This document shows, piece by piece, positions 1 to 8,545 of a stretch of DNA of 64,000 nt; positions within the stretch are counted from its first letter, which is position 1; the number at the start of each line of letters is the position of its first letter. This DNA comes from Sulfuriferula nivalis. GTDB lineage: Bacteria; Pseudomonadota; Gammaproteobacteria; Burkholderiales; Sulfuriferulaceae. A model generated the notes under the pieces. The model made no database searches and was not told the origin of the DNA. It worked only from the letters and a program-made list of their open reading frames with translations. The translations under genes were made by a program, and so were the position numbers. The stretch is taken from positions 1,488,001-1,552,000 of the forward strand of contig NZ_AP021881.1 of NCBI RefSeq assembly GCF_009937995.1. The letters run 5' to 3'.

Positions 1-32
1 CTGCTCTCTGGGATGTAATGCTGGTGTTGAAT

Positions 33-686
33 TTATAAGGCATTATATATCCCTATGGCTTCTTCAACTGTGCCATATACGGTGAGCTCGCCGTTATGCA
101 GCACGGCGGCGCGGTCGCAATGCGCGCGGATGAGATCCATTTGGTGCGCGACGATTATCATGGCGCGGTCGCCGCGTTTTTCAAACAACTCATTGTTGCA
201 CTTTTGGTGGAAGCGGTAGTCACCCACCGACATGCCTTCATCAATCAGAAAGCAATCAAATTCCACTGACATGGATATGGCAAATGCCAAGCGTGAAGCC
301 ATGCCTGAAGAATAGCTTTTGACGGGTTCACGCAGGTAGGCACCCAGCTCGGCGAATTCTTCGACGAAGGCGATGCAGGTTTCAAAGTCGATGTTATATA
401 CGCGACAGATGAGTTTGACATTATCCCGCCCTGTGAGGCTGCCCTGGAAGGTGCCACCAAACGCAAGTGGCCAGGAGATGGTCATGTCGCGGGTGATGTG
501 ACCCGAGCGCGGAAATTCTGCGCCGCTGATGAGGCGGATCATGGTGGATTTGCCTGCGCCGTTTCTGCCCAGGATGCCCCATTTCTCGCCTTTTTCTACG
601 CGCAGGTTGATGTTTTTCAGCACCATGCGCTCAGACTTGCCGTGGTGTATGGGGTAGCTTTTATAGACGTTGGTGAGCTGGAACAT
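33..686 (-). CDS. kpsT: Capsule export ABC transporter, ATP-binding protein KpsT
   Basis: This 217-aa protein is the ATPase of a group-2 (ABC-dependent) capsule exporter and would power polysaccharide transport through the KpsM permease at the inner membrane. Walker A (GRNGAGKST) lies at about residues 40-48, the degenerate signature SYSSGMASR typical of polysaccharide exporters at about 124-132, and Walker B (CFLIDE) at about 145-150, followed by the GMSVGD segment common in KpsT/TagH-type ATPases. The length matches the family. The gene begins 7 bases after the kpsM stop, so kpsE-kpsM-kpsT form one minus-strand operon. The product name rests on these motifs plus the neighbours; assignment to a particular capsule type is not possible. 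Confidence 0.93.
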   Translation of the reverse strand: MFQLTNVYKSYPIHHGKSERMVLKNINLRVEKGEKWGILGRNGAGKSTMIRLISGAEFPRSGHITRDMTISWPLAFGGTFQGSLTGRDNVKLICRVYNIDFETCIAFVEEFAELGAYLREPVKSYSSGMASRLAFAISMSVEFDCFLIDEGMSVGDYRFHQKCNNELFEKRGDRAMIIVAHQMDLIRAHCDRAAVLHNGELTVYGTVEEAIGIYNAL

Positions 687-693
687 GGCTATC

Positions 694-1485
694 TCACAAC
701 TTCACGCGCCGTATGGCGATGTTGACCAATAACAAGCCTGCAAATGTCATCAGCAAGTTGATGGACATGGTGTAGGGGATGGAATAGTAAGTGACCATGC
801 GGTCACCAAAATAGCCTGCGTGGAACATTTCGACAGTGTTGATGAGCGGTGTGAGTAAGAGCAGGTCTCTGTATTGATCTGGCACGAGGTGTGCAGGCAT
901 GAATATCCCTGAGAACGGTAGCATGAGGTACAGGATGATGTGTGATACCCGATCAATGGTCTCGCTTAATTCGGAGAGTGCGCCCATGATGAGTACAAAA
1001 CCAAACGAGAACCATGCCACCATAAAGTAACCGAATGTCATGAGCAATACGTTGTCTGGCCATTGGCAAATGCCGATGGCGACGAAGACAAGGTAGAGAA
1101 TCAGGAAGCTGGCGATGGCACCTGAAAATTCAAGTACTATGCGCGAATAAAATAAATCAACCGGGCGGATGGGGTTGAGGTGTAACAGTGCGGCATTAGC
1201 CTCAAGTGCTTTGGCGACACGCCCTGTGGTATTGCGCCATAAAATGATGGTGGGGTAGCTTACTGCGAGGTATTCGGCTACGGAGATGCCGCCGTGAGCT
1301 TGGTCAACCAGGGAAAAAATGATCATGACGCCCACAATAAACATTGCAGGCTCGCCTACCAGCCACAATACGCCCAAGCCCTCACGACCAAAGCGGGTGA
1401 TCATTTCACGCATCACCAGCGCCCAGATGACGCGACGCTGTATGCCGAGTTGATACCAGAAGCTGGTTTTGGGTCTAGCGATCAT
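694..1485 (-). CDS. kpsM: Capsule export ABC transporter permease KpsM
   Basis: This 263-aa ABC-2 type permease has several hydrophobic segments (for example FSFGFVLIMGAL and LLMTFAGLLLVNIAI) and an amphipathic N-terminus beginning MIARPKTSFWYQLGIQRRV, as is usual for KpsM/BexB/CtrC. It forms the inner-membrane channel for lipid-linked capsule polysaccharide and would pair with the adjacent KpsT ATPase. Its start lies 11 bases inside the end of kpsE, which suggests translational coupling. The length is normal for the family and I see no frameshift. Confidence 0.92.
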   Translation of the reverse strand: MIARPKTSFWYQLGIQRRVIWALVMREMITRFGREGLGVLWLVGEPAMFIVGVMIIFSLVDQAHGGISVAEYLAVSYPTIILWRNTTGRVAKALEANAALLHLNPIRPVDLFYSRIVLEFSGAIASFLILYLVFVAIGICQWPDNVLLMTFGYFMVAWFSFGFVLIMGALSELSETIDRVSHIILYLMLPFSGIFMPAHLVPDQYRDLLLLTPLINTVEMFHAGYFGDRMVTYYSIPYTMSINLLMTFAGLLLVNIAIRRVKL

Positions 1486-2602
1486 GGTGCTCTCTTACAC
1501 CCGCTATAACGATGGTTAATATGCCCCATACGATAAGCGATACCAAGAGTGTGGCTAATATATTCTGAAAACGCTTGGGTTCCTGCGAGGCATCGGGCAA
1601 ATTGGGCTGGCTGATGGTTTCTAAGTAGAATTCTTGTTTTTGCGAGGTGATTTTGGCTTGCTCAAATGAGGTGACGGCTGCTTCAAGTAGTTTTTGTGCA
1701 ATCACTTGATCAACTTGTAAACCGGTGTATTTGACATCTTTGCTAGCCATGGATTGGCTTGAGCCACTCACTTTGCCTGTTTGTTCGTTGATCTGGCTTT
1801 CTAATAAACGAACATTACCTTCAAGTGATGATATTTGTGGATTATTGGGGGCGCGGCTGCGGATAGCTTCGAGCTGGCTTTTGCTTGCAAGAAGCTGATC
1901 TTGCAATTTGGCTACCATGGTCAGTTGTAGCGCTGACTGTTCGGGTGGGCTGTAGATTTTTTGTGCGTTTCTGTATTGGGCGAGGTTGATGGTTGCATTG
2001 CGCAAATTCTGTTTGGCTATATCGACCTGATTTTGTGCATAGAGCACGGCTTTTTGTCGGGCATCGGTATTGAGCTGATTGACAAGATTTTGGCTTTTTT
2101 GTAACAGGAATGTGTTGATTTTTTGCGCGTCTGCTGCACTGTAGGCGCGGGTCGTGAGCTTGCTGATGTTGCTGGTGCTGTCTATGCTGTCTAGCACTTT
2201 GGATTGGTAGTAGCGATGCAGCTCAACGTTATTGACAAACGGGTAGAGCAGCCCACCAAATCGATTGAAAATGTCTATCTGGTGATTGCCGTATATGGAC
2301 TTGAGGTCGTAGGTTTTATCAAGCTCGCGCATTGCGTCCCATGAGTCTATGTAATCATGGATGGCGTAAGTAGCGTTGCTGGAGCTGTTGCCAGATATGT
2401 TGCCTAATAAGCTGCCTAGCCCTGATGCGCTGAAATTTTGCCCTGGGCTGTAAATCACAAATCGGGATTCGGAAATATAAACATTGGAAGCAATCAACCC
2501 AAAGTAGAGGGTGGATAGCAGTGTGGGGATGACGACGGAGAATAGGAATAAACGATTTATATTTTTGATGCGGTCGATGATGTTGGCTGTTGCGTTATTC
2601 AA
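1475..2602 (-). CDS. kpsE: Capsule export inner-membrane/periplasmic protein KpsE (PCP family)
   Basis: This 375-aa protein has the polysaccharide co-polymerase layout: a transmembrane helix near residues 18-38 (LFLFSVVIPTLLSTLYFGLI), a long periplasmic region rich in Q, A and L that should form coiled coils (about residues 170-310), and a second transmembrane helix close to the C-terminus (ILATLLVSLIVWGILTIVIA). In the KpsE/BexC/CtrB family it links the KpsMT pump to an outer-membrane polysaccharide export protein. That outer-membrane partner (KpsD/BexD type) is not in this window. It is the first gene of the minus-strand operon, with 255 bases of non-coding sequence upstream that presumably carry the promoter. 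Confidence 0.9.
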   Translation of the reverse strand: MNNATANIIDRIKNINRLFLFSVVIPTLLSTLYFGLIASNVYISESRFVIYSPGQNFSASGLGSLLGNISGNSSSNATYAIHDYIDSWDAMRELDKTYDLKSIYGNHQIDIFNRFGGLLYPFVNNVELHRYYQSKVLDSIDSTSNISKLTTRAYSAADAQKINTFLLQKSQNLVNQLNTDARQKAVLYAQNQVDIAKQNLRNATINLAQYRNAQKIYSPPEQSALQLTMVAKLQDQLLASKSQLEAIRSRAPNNPQISSLEGNVRLLESQINEQTGKVSGSSQSMASKDVKYTGLQVDQVIAQKLLEAAVTSFEQAKITSQKQEFYLETISQPNLPDASQEPKRFQNILATLLVSLIVWGILTIVIAGVREHHDR

Positions 2603-2857
2603 GGTTGTTCCTATTTTGTGTGCGTACGATACAGCTACGAATTGCTCATTGTATTGTGATTATATTACATTTTGGTTGCGTTATGTCTGCTGTTGTTGGT
2701 GGGTTCACGCCCGCGAGTTTGTATGGGTGTATGGGGGTGTCATGTCGCGGGTGTTATGACAAATCGCGAGCGCGGCCAATCAAAGCGTGTATTGCATTTT
2801 TCAATTAATTGCGAGTAAGATAACCATTATATTAACCGCAATAGCACGGAGAAAAGC

Positions 2858-3307
2858 ATGAGCACCGAAACCATAGACCACACTACCCTTTCCCGGCTGG
2901 CAGAAGCCGGTGCCGTTCACAGTGCGCGCATCGTCGGCCAGAATGGCGGCTGGGGTATCCTGGTGAAATACGGCATGACTGAGCGTGCCTTGGCCGCGCA
3001 ACGTAGTCACAAGGTGCGGATCTTCCGTAAGTTTGAGACGCTGGTGAGTTATCTCAAGGGGATTGGTATTGCCCGGTTCGATGTGGATGCTGTGAACTAT
3101 GACCCCGATACCCTTAAAGCAACCCGCAACAGGCCAGACCGATCCGAAGCGATGAAAAGCGCACATGAAGCCGCCGCCTATAACAAATGGCTAAAAGCAG
3201 AGGTGCAGGAGGCTATCGACGATACCAGCCCCACTATTTCGCATGATACCGTGATGAAAGATGTAAGAGCGGTAATCGCAAATGCACGGGCCGCTAAACG
3301 TGCTTGA
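2858..3307 (+). CDS. Putative antitoxin with PaaA2/ParD-like C-terminal region
   Basis: This 149-aa protein is encoded directly before, and overlapping by 26 bases, a ParE-type toxin. The C-terminal third (AAYNKWLKAEVQEAIDD followed by a TISHDTVM stretch) resembles the short helical antitoxins that pair with ParE (PaaA2/StbD-like: 'YNxWLxxxVxxAxxDxxPxIxHDxVM'). The first ~100 residues form a separate domain of unknown type (GGWGILVKYGMTERAL, then KVRIFRKFETLVSYLKGIG). The AT-rich upstream region and a GGAGA ribosome site 7 bases before the ATG support the start. Antitoxin function is inferred from the partner gene and the C-terminal motif; the N-terminal domain may bind DNA. Confidence 0.72.
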   Translation: MSTETIDHTTLSRLAEAGAVHSARIVGQNGGWGILVKYGMTERALAAQRSHKVRIFRKFETLVSYLKGIGIARFDVDAVNYDPDTLKATRNRPDRSEAMKSAHEAAAYNKWLKAEVQEAIDDTSPTISHDTVMKDVRAVIANARAAKRA

Positions 3308-3575
3308 CCTGGCATGGAAAAAACAGGCCAGAGTAGACCTGCTTAATATCGTAACGTATATCGCTCGTGACAATCCGGATGCAGCCGAAAAGCTGGCCAA
3401 CGAGATTGAGGACAAAGCAGCGCAATTACGGATATATCCAAAATCTTTTAGGCTCGGCCGCAAGCGCGGCACGCGTGAGCTCGTGGCGCATTCTAACTAC
3501 CTGGTGATTTACTGGATACAGAACGAAACGATAGAGATATTGCGCGTTAAGCATGTTGCCCAACAGCTGCCGTGA
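3282..3575 (+). CDS. RelE/ParE-family toxin
   Basis: This 97-aa protein has the ParE/RelE fold signature: a helical N-terminal half (WKKQARVDLLNIVTYIARDN, then DAAEKLANEI), a basic middle (PKSFRLGRKRGTREL) and a final strand pair (NYLVIYWIQNETIEILRVKHV). ParE-type members poison DNA gyrase and RelE-type members cut mRNA; the sequence with 'IARDNPDAAEKLANEI' and 'GTRELV' is closer to ParE. It overlaps the upstream antitoxin by 26 bases, as expected of a coupled type II toxin-antitoxin operon. Confidence 0.85.
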   Translation: MHGPLNVLDLAWKKQARVDLLNIVTYIARDNPDAAEKLANEIEDKAAQLRIYPKSFRLGRKRGTRELVAHSNYLVIYWIQNETIEILRVKHVAQQLP

Positions 3576-3631
3576 TTTAATAATTTTTTGCAAAATCGGC
3601 ATTAATTGTTTCGTATGTTGTGGGGATAGTA

Positions 3632-4783
3632 ATGAAAATATTAATTGACGTCACTCGTTTGGTGAGCCGTTTTATGGATGGGCGTTTGCCAACTGGGGTG
3701 GATAGGGTCGGGCTGGCATATGTACAGCATTTTGGCGCGCAGGCTCAGGCGGTGGTGCGCTGGGCGGGGCGGTTGTGGGTGTTGCCGCGCGCGCAGTCGG
3801 CGGCTTTGTTTGCCTGGCTGGCGGCACCCGTGCAGCCGCGTGGTGCGGTGTGGATTGTTGCGCGGGGGATATTGGCTGGCGGCTGGTTGCAGGATGTGGC
3901 GGGGTATATATTGCTGAATACGGGGCATACGGGTTTGCATGAGGATGCATATGTGGCGATGTTGCGTAAATTGGGCGTGCGTCCTGTGTTTGTGGTGCAT
4001 GATTTGATCCCGATTACGCACCCTGAGTATTGTCGTGCGGGTGAGGATGTGAAGCATCGACAGCGTATGCGTCATGTGTTGTCTTTGGGGTATGGCGTGG
4101 TGGCGAATTCGCAGGCGACATTGGATGATTTGAGCCAGTTCGCCGCGCAGTCACAATTACCTATGCCGCCTGCGGTGGTTGGGTTGTTAGCGCCTGGTCC
4201 CGCGCATTGTGTGGCGAGTACGTGCCCTGTGGATGCGCCGTATTTTGTAGTATTGAGCACCATAGAGCCACGCAAGAATCATGTGCTGCTATTACAAGTG
4301 TGGCGGCGTCTGGTGGAGCAATTTGGCGAACACGCGCCGCGCTTGGTGGTGATAGGGCAGCGGGGCTGGGAATGTGAGAATGTGGTGGATTTGCTGGAAC
4401 GTTGCGCTGTGCTTAAGGGGTTTGTGATTGAGCTGGCGGATTGCCCGGATGAAATGCTGGTGACTTATTTGCATCATGCGCGAGCCTTGTTATTCCCTTC
4501 CTTTGTTGAGGGTTATGGTATGCCACTAGTCGAGGCGTTGGCGTTGGGTGTGCCGGTAATTGCCAGTGACTTGGCGGTGTTTCATGAGATTGCTGCGGAT
4601 ATTCCTGAATATATTGACCCGCTGGATGGGCTGCGCTGGGCAGAACGGGTGATGGATTATGCACAGCCGAATAGCGAATCACGCGCAGCGCAGTTGCAGC
4701 GGATATCGCATTTCAAGACGCCGAGTTGGGGTGAGCATTTTGTTAAAGTGGATGGTTTGCTGGCGCGATTGGGCGAGGGTTGA
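3632..4783 (+). CDS. GT4-family glycosyltransferase
   Basis: This 383-aa protein is a GT-B fold glycosyltransferase of family 4. The C-terminal half carries the nucleotide-sugar binding signatures: VVLSTIEPRKNH near residue 205, then FPSFVEGYGMPLVEALALG, which contains the E-x7-E motif, and GVPVIASDLAVFHEIA. It probably adds a sugar to the capsule or another surface polysaccharide; donor and acceptor cannot be read from sequence. A GTG codon 12 bases upstream (3620) is an alternative start, but the ATG at 3632 has GGGG at suitable spacing and begins MKILIDVTRLV as usual for the family. The local G/T-rich coding style is similar to the KpsC-like gene downstream. Confidence 0.85.
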   Translation: MKILIDVTRLVSRFMDGRLPTGVDRVGLAYVQHFGAQAQAVVRWAGRLWVLPRAQSAALFAWLAAPVQPRGAVWIVARGILAGGWLQDVAGYILLNTGHTGLHEDAYVAMLRKLGVRPVFVVHDLIPITHPEYCRAGEDVKHRQRMRHVLSLGYGVVANSQATLDDLSQFAAQSQLPMPPAVVGLLAPGPAHCVASTCPVDAPYFVVLSTIEPRKNHVLLLQVWRRLVEQFGEHAPRLVVIGQRGWECENVVDLLERCAVLKGFVIELADCPDEMLVTYLHHARALLFPSFVEGYGMPLVEALALGVPVIASDLAVFHEIAADIPEYIDPLDGLRWAERVMDYAQPNSESRAAQLQRISHFKTPSWGEHFVKVDGLLARLGEG

Positions 4784-4972
4784 AAGGCATTGAGGGAATG
4801 TGGATTTGTTCACATGTTATGTGACAGTGTTTGGGGTGGCCGCTAGTTTTTTTGCCGAATCTGTTAACCCATGGAGTATGGGTTGAGACACATGTTGAGG
4901 AAAGGTTGGCGGGAGTGTGTTTGCGATATTGCGAATTATTTCTGGTGTGGCTGTTACTATTTGTTTAAGCGT

Positions 4973-5035
4973 GGATTATGCCAAATTATGTAAATTTACA
5001 TAAATTATGTAAAGTTGTATAATTTGGCATAATCC
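4973..5035. promoter_or_regulatory. Large inverted repeat with palindromic core upstream of an ATPase remnant
   Basis: Two perfect 17-base arms (GGATTATGCCAAATTAT at 4973-4989 and its reverse complement at 5019-5035) flank an AT-rich centre. The centre holds an 18-base palindrome (TTATGTAAATTTACATAA, 4987-5004) and two direct copies of AAATTATGTAAA (4983-4994 and 5002-5013). It ends 19 bases before the ATG of the broken ATPase gene, so a regulatory site or an RNA hairpin in the leader is likely. The role is inferred. Confidence 0.6.
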
Positions 5036-5054
5036 ATTGCTTAAGGCGCTTATT

Positions 5055-5201
5055 ATGGCTCAATTTTCTTTTCATAGACCTCAGCTAGCTACGCAGTTTT
5101 GCGATGTGCTGGCTGGCGGCGGCATTATTGACGCTCGTTCAGGGATGTTCCTCGCAGCGCCACGCAGAGTAGGTAAGAGCACATTCCTAACCCAACTTTA
5201 A
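5055..5201 (+). pseudogene. 5' remnant of an AAA-type ATPase gene, cut by an insertion sequence
   Basis: The frame starts MAQFSFHRPQLATQF and reaches a Walker A-type loop (APRRVGKSTFL, about residues 35-45) before running into the left end of the IS1634-like element, where it stops after 48 codons. An intact ATPase of this kind would be several hundred residues long. A possible 3' end of the same gene lies right after the element at 7297-7372 (ILKELASHIDRPFLLKQRQ and a stop). Because the remnants are so short, most of the gene appears to be deleted. Confidence 0.6.
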
Positions 5202-7296
5202 CGCCAATTCCCAAAAAAACGTCGGATTTGCATTTTGATTTTGATATATCCGTTTGATTTTTATAGGTTGTCATTTTTTGTGTTTCAGAAAACCGTTTTG
5301 TAGTGCCATAATATTTTATTCAAGCCTGTTAAAAAGTGGTTTTCCCCCTTGTTTTTCTGGTACGCTCGCGGCATGTTTATTCGACGAACCCAAACCAACA
5401 ACAAAACGACAGGTGAATCCTACTTCACTCACCGACTCGTTCGCTCTGAACGAGTCGGTGGCAAAGTACGGCAAGTCACTTTGTTGAATCTGGGGCGGCA
5501 CTTTCCGATTGAGCAGCATGATTGGCCATTGCTGTGTCAACGAATTGACGAATTGAACGGCAGCCAGGCTGTGTTACTGCCAGGGTCTGTACCGGAATCC
5601 CTCGAAAAAGCCGCACAACGTTATGCGGCACGACTGCTGGAAAGCATACCGCAACAAGTTGCTGCTGACTTGGGGGGTGTCACTGAACCTGCGCAGGATA
5701 TTCACGAGGTAGATGTTGATACCCTGCAACTGACGAAACCCCGTGCTGTAGGGATAGAGCATCTCGGACTGTATGCGTTGTCTGAAGTCGGTTTCGTTGA
5801 GAAATTAACCGAATTGGGCATCAACGGTGTGATGCGAGCGGCGATTCTGGGCAATGTCATTGGACGTATGGCGAGACCCGCATCGGAATGGTCGACATGG
5901 AAATGGTTACGAGCGGAAAGCGCGCTGGGTGAGCTGATCGATTTCGATTACGAAGCCATGCCCCATACGCGCATGTATCAGGCTTCTGACGTACTCATCA
6001 AACACCGCGAATGCCTGGAGCAGCATATTTATGCTGCGGTCAACTCACTGTTCTGTTTGGATGAAACAGTCACATTATATGACTTGACCAACACCTATTT
6101 CGAAGGTGACGCTGCGGATAACGAGCAAGCCAAACGAGGACGTTCCAAAGAAAAGCGCAGTGATTGCCCCTTGGTCACATTGGGTGCAGTATTGGACGGG
6201 AGCGGCTTTCTCAAACGAACGAAACTGTTTGATGGCAATGTAGCCGAATGCACCACCCTGCAAGGCATGCTGGATGGATTGAACGCACCGACAGGTGCAT
6301 TGGTCATTATGGACCGAGGCATTGCGACCGAAGCGAATCTGGTTTGGCTGGTTGAACACGGTTACCGGTATTTGGTAGTCAGTCGGCGTGGTGCACGGCA
6401 ATTTGATGAATTGCGTGCCATCGACATTGAAACCAGGCAGGGCGAAGCGTTACAGATTCAGCGTGAACTCAGCGAAGATGGGCGGGAAGTTCGTTTGTAC
6501 TGTCACTCCGTCGGGAGGGAGAAGAAAGAGAGTGCCATGCTCGCACGATTTGCTGCAGGATACGAAGCGGGATTGCAAAAACTGGCAGATGGCCTTGTCA
6601 AGCCGCGAGGGGAAAAGCGTTACGACAAACTCATGGAGCGCATCGGGCGACTCAAGGAAAAAAGCCGGGGTGCCAGCCAGCATTACCAGATTGAGCTCAC
6701 GGCAAATGAATCGGGCAAGCAAGCTACCCAGTTGACGTGGACAAAGATGCCCATAGACGGCACCATGATGACCCACCCTGGCGTGTATTGCCTGCGCAGC
6801 AACGAAACGGATTGGGATGCAGAAAAGTTGTGGCGTACCTATACGATGCTGACCGATCTGGAAAGCGTGTTTCGCACCCTGAAAAGTGAATTGGGGTTGC
6901 GCCCTGTACACCACTCGAAACAAGCGCGTGTCGATGGGCATTTGTTCATTACCGCACTGGCGTATCAAGCGGTACAAATCATACGCACGAAACTCAAAAC
7001 AGCCAGCATTCACCTGTCGTGGACAGGATTGCGCGCCACACTCGGCGTACAGCGCCGGGTAACTGCCACATTCAAACGCAGTGATGGCAGCACATTGCAT
7101 GTGCGCAAAACCACCGTCGCTGAACCAGACCTGATGAATATCTACAAAATACTGGGAGTAACTCCTGCACCTGGCGGCATTAAAAAAATGATCATTTGAC
7201 CAAAATGACGAGCTTGTAGTGCCACTCCGATTTTTTTATCAATACAACATGTTGATAATAAAGTGAATATTTTTTAGTGTGTTAAAGTTGGGTTAG
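5187..7296 (+). mobile_element. IS1634-like insertion sequence
   Basis: A 2,110-base element bounded by perfect 16-base inverted repeats, CTAACCCAACTTTAAC at 5187-5202 and its complement at 7281-7296, enclosing one transposase gene. No target-site duplication is visible (flanks acattc and tgctgc), which fits an insertion followed by deletion of neighbouring DNA. The family assignment comes from the transposase. Confidence 0.85.
5373..7199 (+). CDS. IS1634-family (IS4-superfamily) transposase
   Basis: This 608-aa DDE transposase opens MFIRRTQTNNKTTGESYFTHRL, a start typical of IS1634 transposases. Likely catalytic acids are in LYDLTNTYFEG (first D), ALVIMDRGIATEANL (second D) and TMLTDLESVFRTLKSELG (E). 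A TTG 24 bases upstream gives a longer frame, but the ATG at 5373 is preferred because it begins the conserved region. The frame is intact, so the element may be active. Confidence 0.88.
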   Translation: MFIRRTQTNNKTTGESYFTHRLVRSERVGGKVRQVTLLNLGRHFPIEQHDWPLLCQRIDELNGSQAVLLPGSVPESLEKAAQRYAARLLESIPQQVAADLGGVTEPAQDIHEVDVDTLQLTKPRAVGIEHLGLYALSEVGFVEKLTELGINGVMRAAILGNVIGRMARPASEWSTWKWLRAESALGELIDFDYEAMPHTRMYQASDVLIKHRECLEQHIYAAVNSLFCLDETVTLYDLTNTYFEGDAADNEQAKRGRSKEKRSDCPLVTLGAVLDGSGFLKRTKLFDGNVAECTTLQGMLDGLNAPTGALVIMDRGIATEANLVWLVEHGYRYLVVSRRGARQFDELRAIDIETRQGEALQIQRELSEDGREVRLYCHSVGREKKESAMLARFAAGYEAGLQKLADGLVKPRGEKRYDKLMERIGRLKEKSRGASQHYQIELTANESGKQATQLTWTKMPIDGTMMTHPGVYCLRSNETDWDAEKLWRTYTMLTDLESVFRTLKSELGLRPVHHSKQARVDGHLFITALAYQAVQIIRTKLKTASIHLSWTGLRATLGVQRRVTATFKRSDGSTLHVRKTTVAEPDLMNIYKILGVTPAPGGIKKMII

Positions 7297-7372
7297 TGCT
7301 GCGATTCTAAAAGAGTTGGCGTCACACATAGATCGACCATTCTTGCTGAAGCAGCGCCAGGCATTGCTTTAG
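7297..7372 (+). pseudogene. Possible 3' remnant of the interrupted ATPase gene
   Basis: Directly after the right inverted repeat a frame reads AAILKELASHIDRPFLLKQR and ends in TAG at 7370-7372. It may be the C-terminus of the ATPase whose start lies at 5055. The two pieces are far too short to make a protein, so internal sequence is missing. The link is inferred from position only. Confidence 0.35.
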
Positions 7373-7417
7373 TATCGAGTTGTTCCTGATATCATTAATT
7401 TTACGAGCAATACTCCA

Positions 7418-8440
7418 ATGCCTAAATTACTTTACATTTATCAGTTTCCCTACTGGAAGCATCCTGTGGTGAAGCAGTGTTTCCCTGCGTTCCAGGTGGT
7501 GTTTATTGAATCCGTAGACAAACTGCCGACGGATGCGACTTTGGTGTTGTGGGGGATGCGCCCTGTGCCTGAGGGTGTGGCTGCCGATGTTCGGGTGTGG
7601 CGGATGGAAGATGGCTTTCTGCGCTCAGTGGGTCTGGGTGCGGATTTGGTGCGCCCAATGTCGTGGATAGTCGATCAGCAAGGTATTTACTACGATGCAA
7701 CGCGGATATCGGATTTGGAGCAGTTGCTGGCACAGACGCAGTTTGATGCGGCTATGCTTGCCAGAGCGGTTGATTTGCGCGCACGCGTAGTGGCGACTGG
7801 TCTGACAAAATACAATGTAGGTGCGGGAAAATGGGAGCGCCCTGCGAATGCGGCACGAGTGATCCTGGTGCCCGGACAGGTAGAGAGTGATGCATCGTTG
7901 GCGTTTGGTGCGCCTGGTGAGCGTACTAATATGGGATTATTGCAGGCAGTACGGTCCGCACATCCCGAGGCGTATGTGGTGTATAAGCCGCATCCTGATG
8001 TGTTCGCGCGCTTGCGCGCTGAGGGTCAGAATGAGCAGACCGCCTCTCGCTGGTGTGATGAGGTGGTGACTGATGTAGCGATGGGTGATTTACTTACCAT
8101 GGTTGATGAGGTGCACGTGATTACGTCTTTGGCTGGTTTTGAGGCGCTGTTGCGTGGTAAGCCTGTGACTTGTTACGGTCAGCCATTTTATGCAGGCTGG
8201 GGTTTGACGCAGGATGTGATGCCAATAGCTCGACGTAGTCGACGTGTGAGTTTGGACGAGTTAGTGGCGGCCGTGTTGATTTTGTATCCGCTGTATTTGA
8301 GCCGTGATGGTCAGCGTTTGATTACACCAGAGCAGGCATTGGATGAATTGTCTGCCTGGCTGGCGCAGACGGGAGGGCGCACAACCTGGTGGCGTAAGTT
8401 TGTCAGGCTGTTTTTGCGGCGGATTATTGGGGTGCGGTAG
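7418..8440 (+). CDS. Single-domain KpsC-like capsule polysaccharide protein (Kdo-transferase family)
   Basis: This 340-aa protein matches one half of KpsC. It contains RMEDGFLRSVGLGADLVRP, then GIYYDATRISDLEQLL, YVVYKPHPDVF and SLAGFEALLRGKPVTCYGQP, all hallmarks of the KpsC/KpsS (LipA/LipB) group that builds the beta-Kdo linker on the lipid anchor of group-2 capsules. Full KpsC proteins have two such modules in about 650-700 residues; here only one is present and the gene appears intact, with the ATG at 7418 and no frameshift. It could therefore add one Kdo type only, or cooperate with a second module elsewhere. The functional call is from the family. Confidence 0.82.
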   Translation: MPKLLYIYQFPYWKHPVVKQCFPAFQVVFIESVDKLPTDATLVLWGMRPVPEGVAADVRVWRMEDGFLRSVGLGADLVRPMSWIVDQQGIYYDATRISDLEQLLAQTQFDAAMLARAVDLRARVVATGLTKYNVGAGKWERPANAARVILVPGQVESDASLAFGAPGERTNMGLLQAVRSAHPEAYVVYKPHPDVFARLRAEGQNEQTASRWCDEVVTDVAMGDLLTMVDEVHVITSLAGFEALLRGKPVTCYGQPFYAGWGLTQDVMPIARRSRRVSLDELVAAVLILYPLYLSRDGQRLITPEQALDELSAWLAQTGGRTTWWRKFVRLFLRRIIGVR

Positions 8441-8464
8441 TGGGTGGTTGGTGTAGTTTGCATG

Positions 8465-8484
8465 GTTATTTATTAAAAAATAAC
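8465..8484 (+). terminator. Weak AT-rich hairpin after the KpsC-like gene
   Basis: GTTATTT and AAATAAC form a 7-base stem 24 bases after the stop codon, followed within a few bases by a T run. The stem has a single G-C pair, so termination would be weak. Confidence 0.25.
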
Positions 8485-8545
8485 TTGAATTTTTGCGATA
8501 TATATTCATAATATGTATATATTTTAGTTTTTCAAGGTGAATTCA

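Noticed and set aside
3641-4075. 144-codon minus-strand frame within the GT4 gene
   Set aside because: Antisense shadow rich in His, Arg and Gln, no ribosome site, and no family resemblance.
6450-7100. 216-codon open frame on the minus strand inside the IS1634-like transposase
   Set aside because: It is fully antisense to an intact, recognisable transposase and has no family features or ribosome site.
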